The notes under the pieces are model-generated. The model was not told where the DNA came from, made no database searches, and worked only from the letters and a program-made list of their open reading frames with translations. 50,516 bases of DNA from Anaerolinea sp. (GTDB lineage: Bacteria > Chloroflexota > Anaerolineae > Anaerolineales > Anaerolineaceae), in contig PNON01000011.1 of assembly GCA_013824865.1 (NCBI GenBank), forward strand, positions 1 through 50,516, given 5' to 3'. The position numbers and the translations under genes were made by a program. Positions 23,198 through 31,842 of this stretch are shown here, one piece after another (the first letter of the stretch is position 1; the number at the start of each line of letters is the position of its first letter).

Positions 23198-24172
23198 ATG
23201 AGCAAGCTATATATCATGAAAAAAGGGGTTTCAACCCTGAGCGATCTAGCAGACGGTGTATCAGCCGGTAATTTGTTGAAACAAGGCGGCGGAGCTGTTT
23301 ATTACCTGGATCCGACAGACGGTCTGGATACCAATAACGGCCTCACACCACAGGCTGCATTCAAAACCCTCCCGGTAGCTTACGCAGCTCTCGCGGACGG
23401 TGAAAACGATATTCTGTATTACATTGCAGGAACATCAAGCATTTCCCTCAGCGCAGAGTTTGAATGGGCAAAATCATATACCCATTTTATCGGGGTGTGC
23501 GCACCAGTACATGCCGCAGAAAGGGCAAGGATCTTTTTGGCCGCTGGAGACCTGGATGCCAGCCCGTTGTTCCTGGTTTCCGGATCCGGATGCGTACTGG
23601 CTAACCTGTATATCTTCTCAGGTGTTGACGATGCCCAGGCGTTGATCGATGTCGAGATCACCGGTGACAGAAATTACTTTGAAAACGTTCACTTTGCCGG
23701 TGCCGGGCATGCGTCCAATGCAATCGACGGTGCATGCTCTGTGAAGATGAACGGAGCTGCTGAAAACCTATTCGTCCACTGTACCTTTGGTGTGGATACG
23801 GTTGACGCGGCCGCAGGAGTAACTGCACTATTGTTTGCCGGTGCAGCCTCAACCAGGAATGTGTTCGAGGACTGCAATTTCACACTGCATGCCGGAGCTG
23901 CAGGGATCTCGTTTATCGAGATGGTCGGGCAGAACATGATCGACCGGTACACAATCTTCAAGAATTGCCTGTTCATCAATCTATCCACCACAGCAATGAC
24001 CGTGGCAATGATCATTGAAGGTGGAAACAATGGCGACAACAAACGCTTCCTGATGAAGGACTGCGCTTTGGTCGGCGCAACAGATTGGTCCAGCATCGCG
24101 GCCATGGTTTATTTGAACACCGGTGTAATAACCGGCGGAACAAATGCGGGATTGTTTGTGGTCAATTCATAA
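23198..24172 (+). CDS. Right-handed beta-helix structural protein after the capsid gene
   Basis: The 324-residue protein has the pectate-lyase-like pattern of repeated short strands with aligned hydrophobics and Asn/Cys turns (YYLDPTDGLDTNNGLTPQ, then FENVHFAG, LFVHCTFG, VFEDCNF, IFKNCLFI, LMKDCALVG). The first 30 residues differ. Its place right after the major capsid gene suggests an abundant head decoration or capsid-associated protein, although beta-helices are also common in tail spikes. AAGGAG precedes the ATG. No catalytic residues for a lyase can be assigned. Confidence 0.7.
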   Translation: MSKLYIMKKGVSTLSDLADGVSAGNLLKQGGGAVYYLDPTDGLDTNNGLTPQAAFKTLPVAYAALADGENDILYYIAGTSSISLSAEFEWAKSYTHFIGVCAPVHAAERARIFLAAGDLDASPLFLVSGSGCVLANLYIFSGVDDAQALIDVEITGDRNYFENVHFAGAGHASNAIDGACSVKMNGAAENLFVHCTFGVDTVDAAAGVTALLFAGAASTRNVFEDCNFTLHAGAAGISFIEMVGQNMIDRYTIFKNCLFINLSTTAMTVAMIIEGGNNGDNKRFLMKDCALVGATDWSSIAAMVYLNTGVITGGTNAGLFVVNS

Positions 24173-24192
24173 AAGGAATACCCGCCCCATTA

Positions 24193-24260
24193 GGCCCCAC
24201 CCTAACCCTCTCCAAATACCACCATTCTACAAGCTCAGGGCACGGATATTTGGAGAGGGT
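24193..24260. repeat. CCAAATA-type palindrome with nested repeat fragment
   Basis: CCCACCCTAACCCTCTCCAA and ATATTTGGAGAGGG flank ACCACCATTCTACAAGCTC, whose ACAAGCTCAGGG (24229-24240) matches the CCTTCGAC-type family. One family appears inserted in the other's loop. Confidence 0.75.
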
Positions 24261-24283
24261 ACAAGAAGAGGGAAGGAGAAGGC

Positions 24284-24565
24284 ATGAAAATAGTTTTATT
24301 ACAAGATTTTCGCGGAGTGGAAACACGGGAAAACTTCTATCTCAAAGGGGAAGTGGTCGAGTTTGAGAATGAAGCGGCTTCACGCTTGATCGCAGATGGT
24401 AGAGCCAAGGCGATCACTGAAACTCCAAAAATGCAGGTGGCTGAGGCGCCCAAAACCCAAGCCGCTAAAGTTGATGACGGCGTAGCTTCTCGGGCGGCCA
24501 CATCCTCGAAAAGCAACAGCAAGATGAAGGATCATGGAAAAGGAGTACCCAAATGGACGAAATAA
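24284..24565 (+). CDS. Small head-region protein, unknown
   Basis: The 93-residue protein begins MKIVLLQDFRGVETRENFYLKG with a compact beta part to residue 45 that resembles small proteins found between capsid and connector genes in siphophages. The C-terminal half is Ala/Lys/Ser-rich and disordered. AAGGAG precedes the ATG. Its end overlaps the next start. Function unknown. Confidence 0.6.
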   Translation: MKIVLLQDFRGVETRENFYLKGEVVEFENEAASRLIADGRAKAITETPKMQVAEAPKTQAAKVDDGVASRAATSSKSNSKMKDHGKGVPKWTK

Positions 24566-24930
24566 AAACCATGCGGTTATACGGCACCACATCGGCAGAA
24601 GGCGCTGTCACCATCAAAGGGACGCGATCTGTCCTGGGTGAGCTGGTGGCTGTGCAATGGATAGACGGCGACCTGGCGGATGGTGTTGGATTTACTTTGT
24701 CGACCATCAACACAGAGGCTGCCAACAACCTTCTCGTTGTGGCAAACGCCAACAGCGACAAGATGTACTACCCAAAAGAAATTCCTCATAAAACCGAGGA
24801 TGGCGCCGCGCTGACTGCAACTTCAGGCGGGGACCGTGTATTTCCAATCATGGATGGAATTCCCCAGCTTGCGATCACCAGCGGCGGGGACAGCAAAAGC
24901 GGCGGCTGTATCTTGTTCTTCCGGGAGTGA
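24553..24930 (+). CDS. Small structural protein, possibly capsid decoration
   Basis: The 125-residue, Gly/Thr/Ala-rich, beta-type protein has no charged helical segments (SAEGAVTIKGTRSVLGELVA, then WIDGDLADGVGFTLS). Such small all-beta proteins in the head region are often cement proteins. AAGGAG lies within the upstream gene. The assignment is by place and composition only. Confidence 0.6.
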   Translation: MDEIKTMRLYGTTSAEGAVTIKGTRSVLGELVAVQWIDGDLADGVGFTLSTINTEAANNLLVVANANSDKMYYPKEIPHKTEDGAALTATSGGDRVFPIMDGIPQLAITSGGDSKSGGCILFFRE

Positions 24931-24932
24931 GC

Positions 24933-25754
24933 ATGAATATTTGTGATTACGCCACAGTTGAATCAGTACGGACACTCGCGGATGCAACTTCCAACGCTGA
25001 TGACGCGCAGTATCTGCTTTTCATTCAACAGGTGAGCCGTGAGATCGAACTGATCAGTCGAAGGTTGTTCTATCCGTACATCGGGACCAGGAATTATGAC
25101 ACCCCAGAGGACGATACACTGATCATCCCAGATGATCTGGTCAGCATCACAACGCTAAAGAATGGGGACGGATCCACGATCAGTAGTGATGACTACAAAC
25201 TGTATCCACTTAATAAATCGCCCAAGTACAAGATCGTTCACACTGGCACTATTGGTTGGTTGTTGAATTCCCTGGGACAGAGATATGGCGCGATCGAACT
25301 CGCGGGCGTGTTTGGCTACGTGGAAGACTATGCCAATGGATTTGAGAGCACTGGGGCAACACTCAGCGCGGCGATCTCCAGCTCAACTGCAACGAGCTGT
25401 ACTTGCACCACCGGAAAAGTGAAAGCGGGCGATCTGCTACAAATCGAAAGCGAGTGGATATATGTGAGCGCGGTAACAGTCAGCACAGCCGATACGCTAA
25501 CCATCACCCGGGGCGTGAATGGATCAACAGCGGTGGCTCACAACATCAGTACAGCCATCAGCCGATGGAAAGTTCCCCCCACCATCCAAAGCCTGTGCAG
25601 ACGGGCTGTTATTGCCTATAACAAGCTTCGCAGCAACCCGTTGGGAGAGACAATTGTCTCCGATGGGATCACCTACACCACACCGCGAGATGTAACCAAA
25701 TATCTGCGCAGTCAGCTTCTGGAACTTGGGTTCTGCGGGCGGGGGTTGATATGA
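24933..25754 (+). CDS. Head-tail connector protein with inserted beta module
   Basis: The 273-residue protein starts with a helical gp6-like connector part (ADDAQYLLFIQQVSREIELISRRLFYPY, split over about 21-48). It ends with PPTIQSLCRRAVIAYNKL, as in phage gp6/connector proteins that join portal and tail. Between them, residues about 135-210 form a beta module ending TLTITRGVNGSTAVAHNIS. Similar modules occur in the tail protein at 29677. I start at ATG 24933, two bases after the previous stop. Confidence 0.7.
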   Translation: MNICDYATVESVRTLADATSNADDAQYLLFIQQVSREIELISRRLFYPYIGTRNYDTPEDDTLIIPDDLVSITTLKNGDGSTISSDDYKLYPLNKSPKYKIVHTGTIGWLLNSLGQRYGAIELAGVFGYVEDYANGFESTGATLSAAISSSTATSCTCTTGKVKAGDLLQIESEWIYVSAVTVSTADTLTITRGVNGSTAVAHNISTAISRWKVPPTIQSLCRRAVIAYNKLRSNPLGETIVSDGITYTTPRDVTKYLRSQLLELGFCGRGLI

Positions 25755-26227
25755 GCGTCACGACCGTTTTGACTCAACTGGCGGTTGTGCTGGCAAATGT
25801 GAACCCCACTCCGCAACCGGTGCCCGTGCGGATCGTGAGCACGCCCAGGGAAGCGATCAACATTAGCGACTTCCCGATGATCGTGTGCGCGTTCGGGCAG
25901 GGGATTGACAATGAGATCGGGGAACTCGCAGGCGGGGGTTTTATCTATCACCGCTGGACGGCCGTGATCTATGTTTTCGTGGCAAGCACCATCACCCCGC
26001 TTCCGGAAGTGTACAGCCGGTGCGAACCCTGGGCTGCAGCAATGGCGACCGCGTTGTATGGCGATCTGACGCTGAATGGGTCGTGCACATTCATTGGCAA
26101 CGATGAACATTTATTCAAATATCAGCACGCGCCGATCGATTGGACCGGCGATAAGAAGGAGCTTTACTGGGTTTTGAAGTTTGAGCTCCCGATCGAAGAA
26201 CACATGGAGGTGACACTTGCTGCTTAA
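25751..26227 (+). CDS. Tail-completion / terminator-like protein
   Basis: The 158-residue protein lies between connector and tail tube genes, where the tail terminator is expected. It has mixed alpha/beta pattern with HRWTAVIYVFVA and KKELYWVLKFELPIEEH strands. No diagnostic motif is seen, so the call is positional. Start and upstream stop overlap as ATGA. Confidence 0.55.
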   Translation: MSVTTVLTQLAVVLANVNPTPQPVPVRIVSTPREAINISDFPMIVCAFGQGIDNEIGELAGGGFIYHRWTAVIYVFVASTITPLPEVYSRCEPWAAAMATALYGDLTLNGSCTFIGNDEHLFKYQHAPIDWTGDKKELYWVLKFELPIEEHMEVTLAA

Positions 26228-26399
26228 ATTTGTTGGTAAAAGTTGGATCCCGAATATTCCAGCCAGGGACTTGACCGATGAAGAGGTAAAGAAATTCGGT
26301 GAAGAGTACCTGGTAAAGACTGGATTGTACATTCGTGTGAAAGAAGAAAGCCGCGCGAAAGCGGATGAGATCAACCTTAAGGTTGAAAAGGAGAAATAA
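26217..26399 (+). CDS. Small phage protein with TTG start
   Basis: A 60-residue Lys/Glu-rich product. The likely start is TTG 26217, set by GGAGG at 26207-26211 inside the upstream gene; no ATG is available near the ribosome site. The first half (FVGKSWIPNIPARDLTDEEVKK) resembles short adaptor-like proteins found before tail tube genes. Its function is unknown. Confidence 0.55.
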   Translation: MLLKFVGKSWIPNIPARDLTDEEVKKFGEEYLVKTGLYIRVKEESRAKADEINLKVEKEK

Positions 26400-26401
26400 T
26401 T

Positions 26402-27394
26402 ATGGGATCAAAAGTATGGAGTAAGTTACAAAGAGGCTTCGAAGCCACTCCTGGAACAGCGGTGCCAGCAACAACGATCGTGCGCGGCACTGGAGTGCCA
26501 AAGGATGAGCGCAAGGTTGAATTTCCTCCCGAGGATCTGGGCATTGCGGGCGGTACTGACCGATCGATCATCACCTGGGAGGAAGGCTCCTGCAATGAGC
26601 AGGGTAACGTAACCTTTGAGCAGTTCCCTGGGATCCTGGCGTGCGGCCTCAAGAATGTGACCACAGGCGCAGCGGATGGCGCTGGCACGGGCAAGATCTA
26701 TGAATATCCGCTGCCCACCACAACACCCAACACAGTCAAGACAGCCACGCTGGAAGGCGGGGACGATGCCGGAGCTGAAGTTATGGCTTACGGCTATATC
26801 GAGAGCTTCAACATCGGCTGGGAACCCAAGACCGCCATGAAATATTCGGCCATGTGGAAAGGGCGCGGGATCGCTCCTCAGGCATTCACCGCTGGATTAT
26901 CCGCACCCGCCATAAACGAGATCGTCACCTCACCCAAGTTATACATTGATGGGGTGGGGACTTACCCGGCCACAACGATCAAAGCGAGCTCTGTGCTCGG
27001 TTTATCGTTGGATTGCAAGACCGGCGTCACCCAGGTGCCCACAGCCAACACCCTGCTCAGCTTCGACAGCATCAACCAGCAGGATTATGAGATCCTGATC
27101 GACGTGAGCTTTTACCATAACGCGATCGCGATCGCACAGATCGCTGGATGGCGCGCGCAGACCCCGACATCTTTGAAGCTGTTATGGGAAGGCGCTGCCA
27201 CCGCAACAGCGGGAACTACTTACAGCAAGCTTACTTTCCTGATGCAGTTCGTTGGGAAGTGGGATACCTTCAGTGAGAGAAGCGCCAGCAACGGCAACAG
27301 CCTGGTGAGCGGAAAATTCCGGGTGAGATACAACGCGACCGCGGCCGCGGCTGGCAAGTTCCTGATGACCGCAGAACTGGCGGCACTGGCATGA
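26402..27394 (+). CDS. Major tail tube protein
   Basis: The 330-residue protein starts with SKVWSKLQRGFEATPGTAVPAT and has the beta-rich Gly/Thr/Ala composition of tail tube proteins, with EILIDVSFYHN and KLTFLMQFVGKWDTF strands. It lies immediately before the frameshifting chaperone genes and tape measure, the fixed siphophage order. It would polymerise into the tail tube. Its stop overlaps the next start. Confidence 0.8.
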   Translation: MGSKVWSKLQRGFEATPGTAVPATTIVRGTGVPKDERKVEFPPEDLGIAGGTDRSIITWEEGSCNEQGNVTFEQFPGILACGLKNVTTGAADGAGTGKIYEYPLPTTTPNTVKTATLEGGDDAGAEVMAYGYIESFNIGWEPKTAMKYSAMWKGRGIAPQAFTAGLSAPAINEIVTSPKLYIDGVGTYPATTIKASSVLGLSLDCKTGVTQVPTANTLLSFDSINQQDYEILIDVSFYHNAIAIAQIAGWRAQTPTSLKLLWEGAATATAGTTYSKLTFLMQFVGKWDTFSERSASNGNSLVSGKFRVRYNATAAAAGKFLMTAELAALA

Positions 27395-27669
27395 ACAAGA
27401 TCACCGTGAACCCGGATATCAGCTTCAAACAGACCAAGGCTTTTGGCAAGAAATTTGACGAGATCCGTCGAAGAGAGATCAGCGGCGAGGTCGTCATGCC
27501 TGAAAGCAATCAACTGATCGTGAAAGCGGCATTGGAAACAGGCATTCTACTGGGTGCAAGCCCGGAAGAGATCAATGACGAAATGAAAACAGGCCGGATC
27601 GTCGCTCTTGGAACAATGGCAGCAAAAGCCTTTGCCGCGGAGCTGAAGCCGATCGACGACCCAAACTGA
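27391..27669 (+). CDS. Tail assembly chaperone, short form (gpG-like)
   Basis: The 92-residue helical protein ends DDPN-stop. It sits between tail tube and tape measure and its last codons overlap an open -1 frame, as in lambda G/GT. It would bind the tape measure during tail assembly and not enter the virion. The ATG overlaps the tail tube stop. Confidence 0.85.
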   Translation: MNKITVNPDISFKQTKAFGKKFDEIRRREISGEVVMPESNQLIVKAALETGILLGASPEEINDEMKTGRIVALGTMAAKAFAAELKPIDDPN

Positions 27670-27956
27670 TCAAGGCAGTGGTGGAGTATGTGGACGGAAA
27701 CGCGCCACTGCCTTATGAACTTCAATTGCGCTGGGAGTGCCTGGAGTTTCACTGCTTACCATGCGCGGGCGGTATGCAGGATCAACCAGCCAGGCTAATG
27801 ATGAGGATGAGGATAGCTCAATTTATTCATGATGCCTGGCGGGCATGGCGGGCGGTACCGGTGGACAAGAAGGCAGATTTTGCAAATGATCATCCGGAGT
27901 ATTTCGCGATCGTTGATCGATACCTCGCGATGCAAGACGAACCGGAAAGGACTTAA
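27391..27956 (+). CDS. Tail assembly chaperone, frameshifted long form (gpGT-like)
   Basis: A -1 shift at CCCAAAC (27660-27666) bypasses the stop at 27667-27669 and continues in the frame that runs to 27956 (LIKAVVEYVDGNAPLPYEL ...), giving about 188 residues. The -1 frame is open from 27579, so the two frames overlap by 90 bases. The second part has no good start of its own (a GTG at 27678 without a clear ribosome site). The long form normally recruits tail tube subunits to the tape measure. Confidence 0.82.
27660..27666 (+). promoter_or_regulatory. -1 programmed frameshift site CCCAAAC
   Basis: The heptamer C CCA AAC is in the zero frame as XXXYYYZ and is followed directly by TGA. Slippage to CCC AAA then enters the long chaperone frame. 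The adjacent stop should lengthen the pause. Confidence 0.85.
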
Positions 27957-27958
27957 TA

Positions 27959-29680
27959 ATGCCAAGTGCAAATCTTATCGACATCATCATGCGGGCCATA
28001 GACCACGCCAGTCCGGATATTAAAAAAGTGGCCGGAGAGTCCGATAAGCTGGGATCCTCGGCCTCAAAATTGAACGAAGTATTCAAGAGCGCCACGGGTA
28101 TTTCGCTGGGCTCGGCTTCAGCTTACGCGATAGCCGGACTGGCCATAAAAAAGGCCACTGATTTTGTTATTGTTGCCACCGAGAAGACACAAGCCTACAA
28201 CCTTACCATAATTGATAATGCCAGGCTGATGGGTGCCGACGTGGAAGAAGCCAGCCGGTTATACCAGATCGGGGATGATGTACGCGTATCCCAGGAAACA
28301 CTTACGCAGGCTATGAAGTTTGCTAACGAACAAGGCATCCAGCCCAATATAGCTAGCCTGGTAAGATTGGCGAACGAATACGTTGCACTCATCGATCCGG
28401 TTGAAAAGAACCAGTTTGCGGTGGATATGTTCGGGCGGCGCGCTGGCCCGGAAATGCAGAAATTGCTAGAGCTGGGCGGACAGGCCATTCTGAACTACGC
28501 GGCAAACGTCGAAGACAGCCTGATAGTAACAGAAGAAGCGGCTGCAGCAACAAAATTATATTACCAGAATACAGACATCTTAAATGACAGATGGACTTCT
28601 TTTTCTCATAATGTTGGAAATGTGTTTATTCCAGCATTGAATGATTTATTGGAAGCCGTAAATGGTACCGCTCCATCATTAACCGACATGATGAATGATG
28701 TAGCAGAGCAACAATATCAAAATGCACTTGCGATCGTAAATAAATATGAGGGCATAACACCAAAAGGTGGATACTCTCAATATTTGCTGCAACAATCTCA
28801 GCAAATTGTAGCTGCGTGGGACGAATTAAATGGATATACGCCTATTCCTGAAAGTTGGGCTAACGATTTTAAAGACGTTGGCAGAGCAACAGGTGACGCC
28901 GTACCACCGACTGAAAGATTGGCGAAAGCAACAAGCGGTTTGGCTACCGAAGCACAACAGGCAGCGCTGGCGCTACAGAATGAACTGGAAAACCTGAATA
29001 AGCTTGCTAATATCAACCCGAGCATCGGCAGTCAATTTGGTTCGGATATCGAAAAATTGAAATGGGAAGCGGCGGGGGGAATTGATATTCAGCGGATAGG
29101 TAAATTAATTGAAAATGGCGTGGATGCCGGGACAGTTGGAAACACTATTGGGCAACAATTATTCAGCCAATTAGCTGTACAAAGTGCAATCGCGGCGGGC
29201 AAAGTAAGTAATGATTGGAAAAAAGCCGGTGAGCAATTATCTAATGATTTAGGCATACCACTAAAAGATGCGAATAAATTGTTGGAGAATGCAAAAAAGA
29301 ATGGGGATAGCATAACGGATATTGAGCAAGCCTACAACATTACTGTTTATGTGCATTATGTGACATCCGGTGGGATAGGCATACCAGGAAATATTACCCT
29401 GCCTTACGGCGGTGCTGGAGGTAATCAGGGCACACCGACGACAGCGACACCACAAGCCTCTGGAACTGGCGGCTATAAGACCGTGCCACCGGGATACTCG
29501 AATGATACCTATTATGTGCCGATGAAAAGCGGAGAGGAATACGATGTGAAGAATGCAAATGACCCCAAAAAGGGCGGCGGGGACACCATCATCAATGTCT
29601 ATAACTATGGACGCCAGGAATTCATTGCCAGGAATGAACAATCGCTTTCCAGCATGATGAAAGAGATGGGCCAGCTATGA
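27959..29680 (+). CDS. Tape measure protein
   Basis: The 573-residue protein is Ala-rich and helical, starting MPSANLIDIIMRAIDHASP, with a hydrophobic stretch near residues 48-63 (SLGSASAYAIAGLAIK). It has a Gly/Thr/Pro-rich C-terminus and a final amphipathic part. It is short for a tape measure; if the usual relation of length to tail holds, the tail would be under 100 nm. Position after the chaperones and before the distal tail gene is diagnostic. GGAAAGGA precedes the ATG. It would fill the tail tube before DNA ejection. Confidence 0.82.
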   Translation: MPSANLIDIIMRAIDHASPDIKKVAGESDKLGSSASKLNEVFKSATGISLGSASAYAIAGLAIKKATDFVIVATEKTQAYNLTIIDNARLMGADVEEASRLYQIGDDVRVSQETLTQAMKFANEQGIQPNIASLVRLANEYVALIDPVEKNQFAVDMFGRRAGPEMQKLLELGGQAILNYAANVEDSLIVTEEAAAATKLYYQNTDILNDRWTSFSHNVGNVFIPALNDLLEAVNGTAPSLTDMMNDVAEQQYQNALAIVNKYEGITPKGGYSQYLLQQSQQIVAAWDELNGYTPIPESWANDFKDVGRATGDAVPPTERLAKATSGLATEAQQAALALQNELENLNKLANINPSIGSQFGSDIEKLKWEAAGGIDIQRIGKLIENGVDAGTVGNTIGQQLFSQLAVQSAIAAGKVSNDWKKAGEQLSNDLGIPLKDANKLLENAKKNGDSITDIEQAYNITVYVHYVTSGGIGIPGNITLPYGGAGGNQGTPTTATPQASGTGGYKTVPPGYSNDTYYVPMKSGEEYDVKNANDPKKGGGDTIINVYNYGRQEFIARNEQSLSSMMKEMGQL

Positions 29681-31842
29681 GACTTACAGTTGAATCCTTT
29701 GATGGTCACGACATCAACGACAGTAATGTATCCGCCTACATTCCACTGGAGGGCGGTAATTTCAATAACCTGCCATCGGTCGATCCGATCGAGATCCCGC
29801 GCATTAATAATTTTCCGGATTACGGCGGGAAGATCCTGCTCAGCAAAAACTTCATGATCCAGGTGGATATAAAACCCGGAGCGGATTATTCCACTTATTT
29901 TGAGCTATTGAAGGGTTATTTTGACACTGCCGTGCGCGATAAGAAAAAACTGGTAGTGAAGGACTCGGACACTACCAAAGAATGGTATGTCATGTGTACC
30001 TGCGTCGCAAACCCGGAGCGGTCAACCGGATCGATCAAGTTGCTCATGTATGCCAACGACCCGACACTACTTGGGAACACTGCCTCGACCGTTTCATGGA
30101 GCGTGACTGCCACCGGACAAACGAAAGTCGTCACTCCAGTTGGGAACGTGAAAGCAAGGCCTGTTTTCACCATCACACCCACCAGCGCAAAGACCGGCGG
30201 GTATGCCTATAAGAAGTTCCTCAACCTAAAGAACGTGCATACCAATGCTTTCAGCAATTATCCATACGATTTGACCGACGGGGGATTGGATCATGCCGCG
30301 ATGGTGAAAGTGGCAGCCGTGCATGTGGCCATCAATGATGGGGCGGGCATTACAGACGTTGCCACCACCATCCCGTATGATGGTGAAGCCGGGACGTTCC
30401 CGACAGCGGGTATTGCCTGGATTGATGGGGCAACCAAAGAACAGATCAGTTACACCGGGAAGTCGGGCGGAAATCTTACCGGAGTGACGCGGGGAATCAA
30501 CGGGACAACCGCAGCTGCACATGCCAATGATGTAATCATCTATCAATCCAATGTACAGGCGGATGGGGACGACCTGCGCATTTACATGGACGGGAAGGAA
30601 GTGAGCAGATGGTCGGATAACTGGAACAATGCGGCTACCAAGATCTGGATCAACATCGATCTGAAGCCAAAAGCCACGACCACCCTCAAAACAGCGATTG
30701 CGGCAAGCGGGTCCATCACGAGCATTGACCTGGTTGTAAATACGACAACTTACCTCTTCCTGCGCGCGATCGGTGCCAGCGGCATGGTACAGATCGGGAC
30801 GGAGATCTTCACTTATACCACTCTGAGCTTGACCACCTCGCAGCTCACAGGGACGATCACCAGGGCGGCCAAACAGACCAGCATGGGAGCACATGCCGTT
30901 GGGGACGCTGTTACTTTCATCGAGCATGATGTTTGGATGATGTACGGCAACGCGGCCGCGGATGCACCTGTACAGGATGAGACCAAGAAGCCGATCATCG
31001 ATCTGGCCACCAGCACCAATAACAGCTGGGTTTATGCTTTATTCGGAGACGATGCCAATTTGCGCACCGGCCGTTGGAACAGGCAGATTGTTTCCAGCGT
31101 TGGAAAGCAAAGCGCGGTATATACCGATAATCACAACGCGCTGGTGGATCCTGCCACTGAAATGGGGATGAGCATCAAGGCTTATCAATCCAGCGGGCGC
31201 TGGGTGGGTGAGACGGGATATTTAAGGTGGACGCTTTTCCATCCTGCTGGAATTACTCATGTGAGCAGTGACGGGGAAAGCTACCGTAATTCTGTCAGCT
31301 GGCCGCTGTTTGCATCTTTGAAGAAAGGTCCAAACGCCAGCCTGTACCTGAATCAATGGACGCTGACCACCCCGGCCAGCATTTCTACATGGACCGCATG
31401 GACAAAGAATGCAGAGGCGTTGGGAGCGACTTATAACTATATCGGGTTCGTATTCTGGGGGAGCGTAGGGGCGGTGGCCAACGCAGAAGCGGATATGGAA
31501 GTGGGGAATGTCACCCTTACGATCGACAGCACCAAGCGGCCAACGATCAGCGCGAGTGCGGAAGCTGATAATTACTGGCTGGATCTGAAACTGACCAATT
31601 CAACCAGCGGGGAATATCTGACACTGGCTTTGATGATGGGTTTGAACCGGGTATTGACGATCGATTGTGCCAGGAAGGTGATCTATTACGACGATAACAC
31701 CAACATGGTCAGCGGATTACAGCTCTCCAGTGTAAGGCAAACATGGCTCGACCTGGCTCCGGGCAACAATACTTTGAAATTTGATGATACCGGCACCAAC
31801 GCGGTGACAGTGGCTATTTCATGGGAAGATCGGAATAACTAA
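29677..31842 (+). CDS. Distal tail protein (Dit-like) with inserted beta modules
   Basis: The 721-residue protein has a Dit-like N-terminal part (MRLTVESFDGHDIND ..., about 1-130). There follow at least two beta modules, one ending LTGVTRGINGTTAAAHAND (about 263-282) and one ending TGTITRAAKQTSMGAHAVGD (about 390-410), and a carbohydrate-binding-like beta-sandwich region to the end. It follows the tape measure with an ATGA overlap, the normal Dit position. It would form the baseplate hub ring and may help bind the cell surface. Confidence 0.75.
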   Translation: MRLTVESFDGHDINDSNVSAYIPLEGGNFNNLPSVDPIEIPRINNFPDYGGKILLSKNFMIQVDIKPGADYSTYFELLKGYFDTAVRDKKKLVVKDSDTTKEWYVMCTCVANPERSTGSIKLLMYANDPTLLGNTASTVSWSVTATGQTKVVTPVGNVKARPVFTITPTSAKTGGYAYKKFLNLKNVHTNAFSNYPYDLTDGGLDHAAMVKVAAVHVAINDGAGITDVATTIPYDGEAGTFPTAGIAWIDGATKEQISYTGKSGGNLTGVTRGINGTTAAAHANDVIIYQSNVQADGDDLRIYMDGKEVSRWSDNWNNAATKIWINIDLKPKATTTLKTAIAASGSITSIDLVVNTTTYLFLRAIGASGMVQIGTEIFTYTTLSLTTSQLTGTITRAAKQTSMGAHAVGDAVTFIEHDVWMMYGNAAADAPVQDETKKPIIDLATSTNNSWVYALFGDDANLRTGRWNRQIVSSVGKQSAVYTDNHNALVDPATEMGMSIKAYQSSGRWVGETGYLRWTLFHPAGITHVSSDGESYRNSVSWPLFASLKKGPNASLYLNQWTLTTPASISTWTAWTKNAEALGATYNYIGFVFWGSVGAVANAEADMEVGNVTLTIDSTKRPTISASAEADNYWLDLKLTNSTSGEYLTLALMMGLNRVLTIDCARKVIYYDDNTNMVSGLQLSSVRQTWLDLAPGNNTLKFDDTGTNAVTVAISWEDRNN

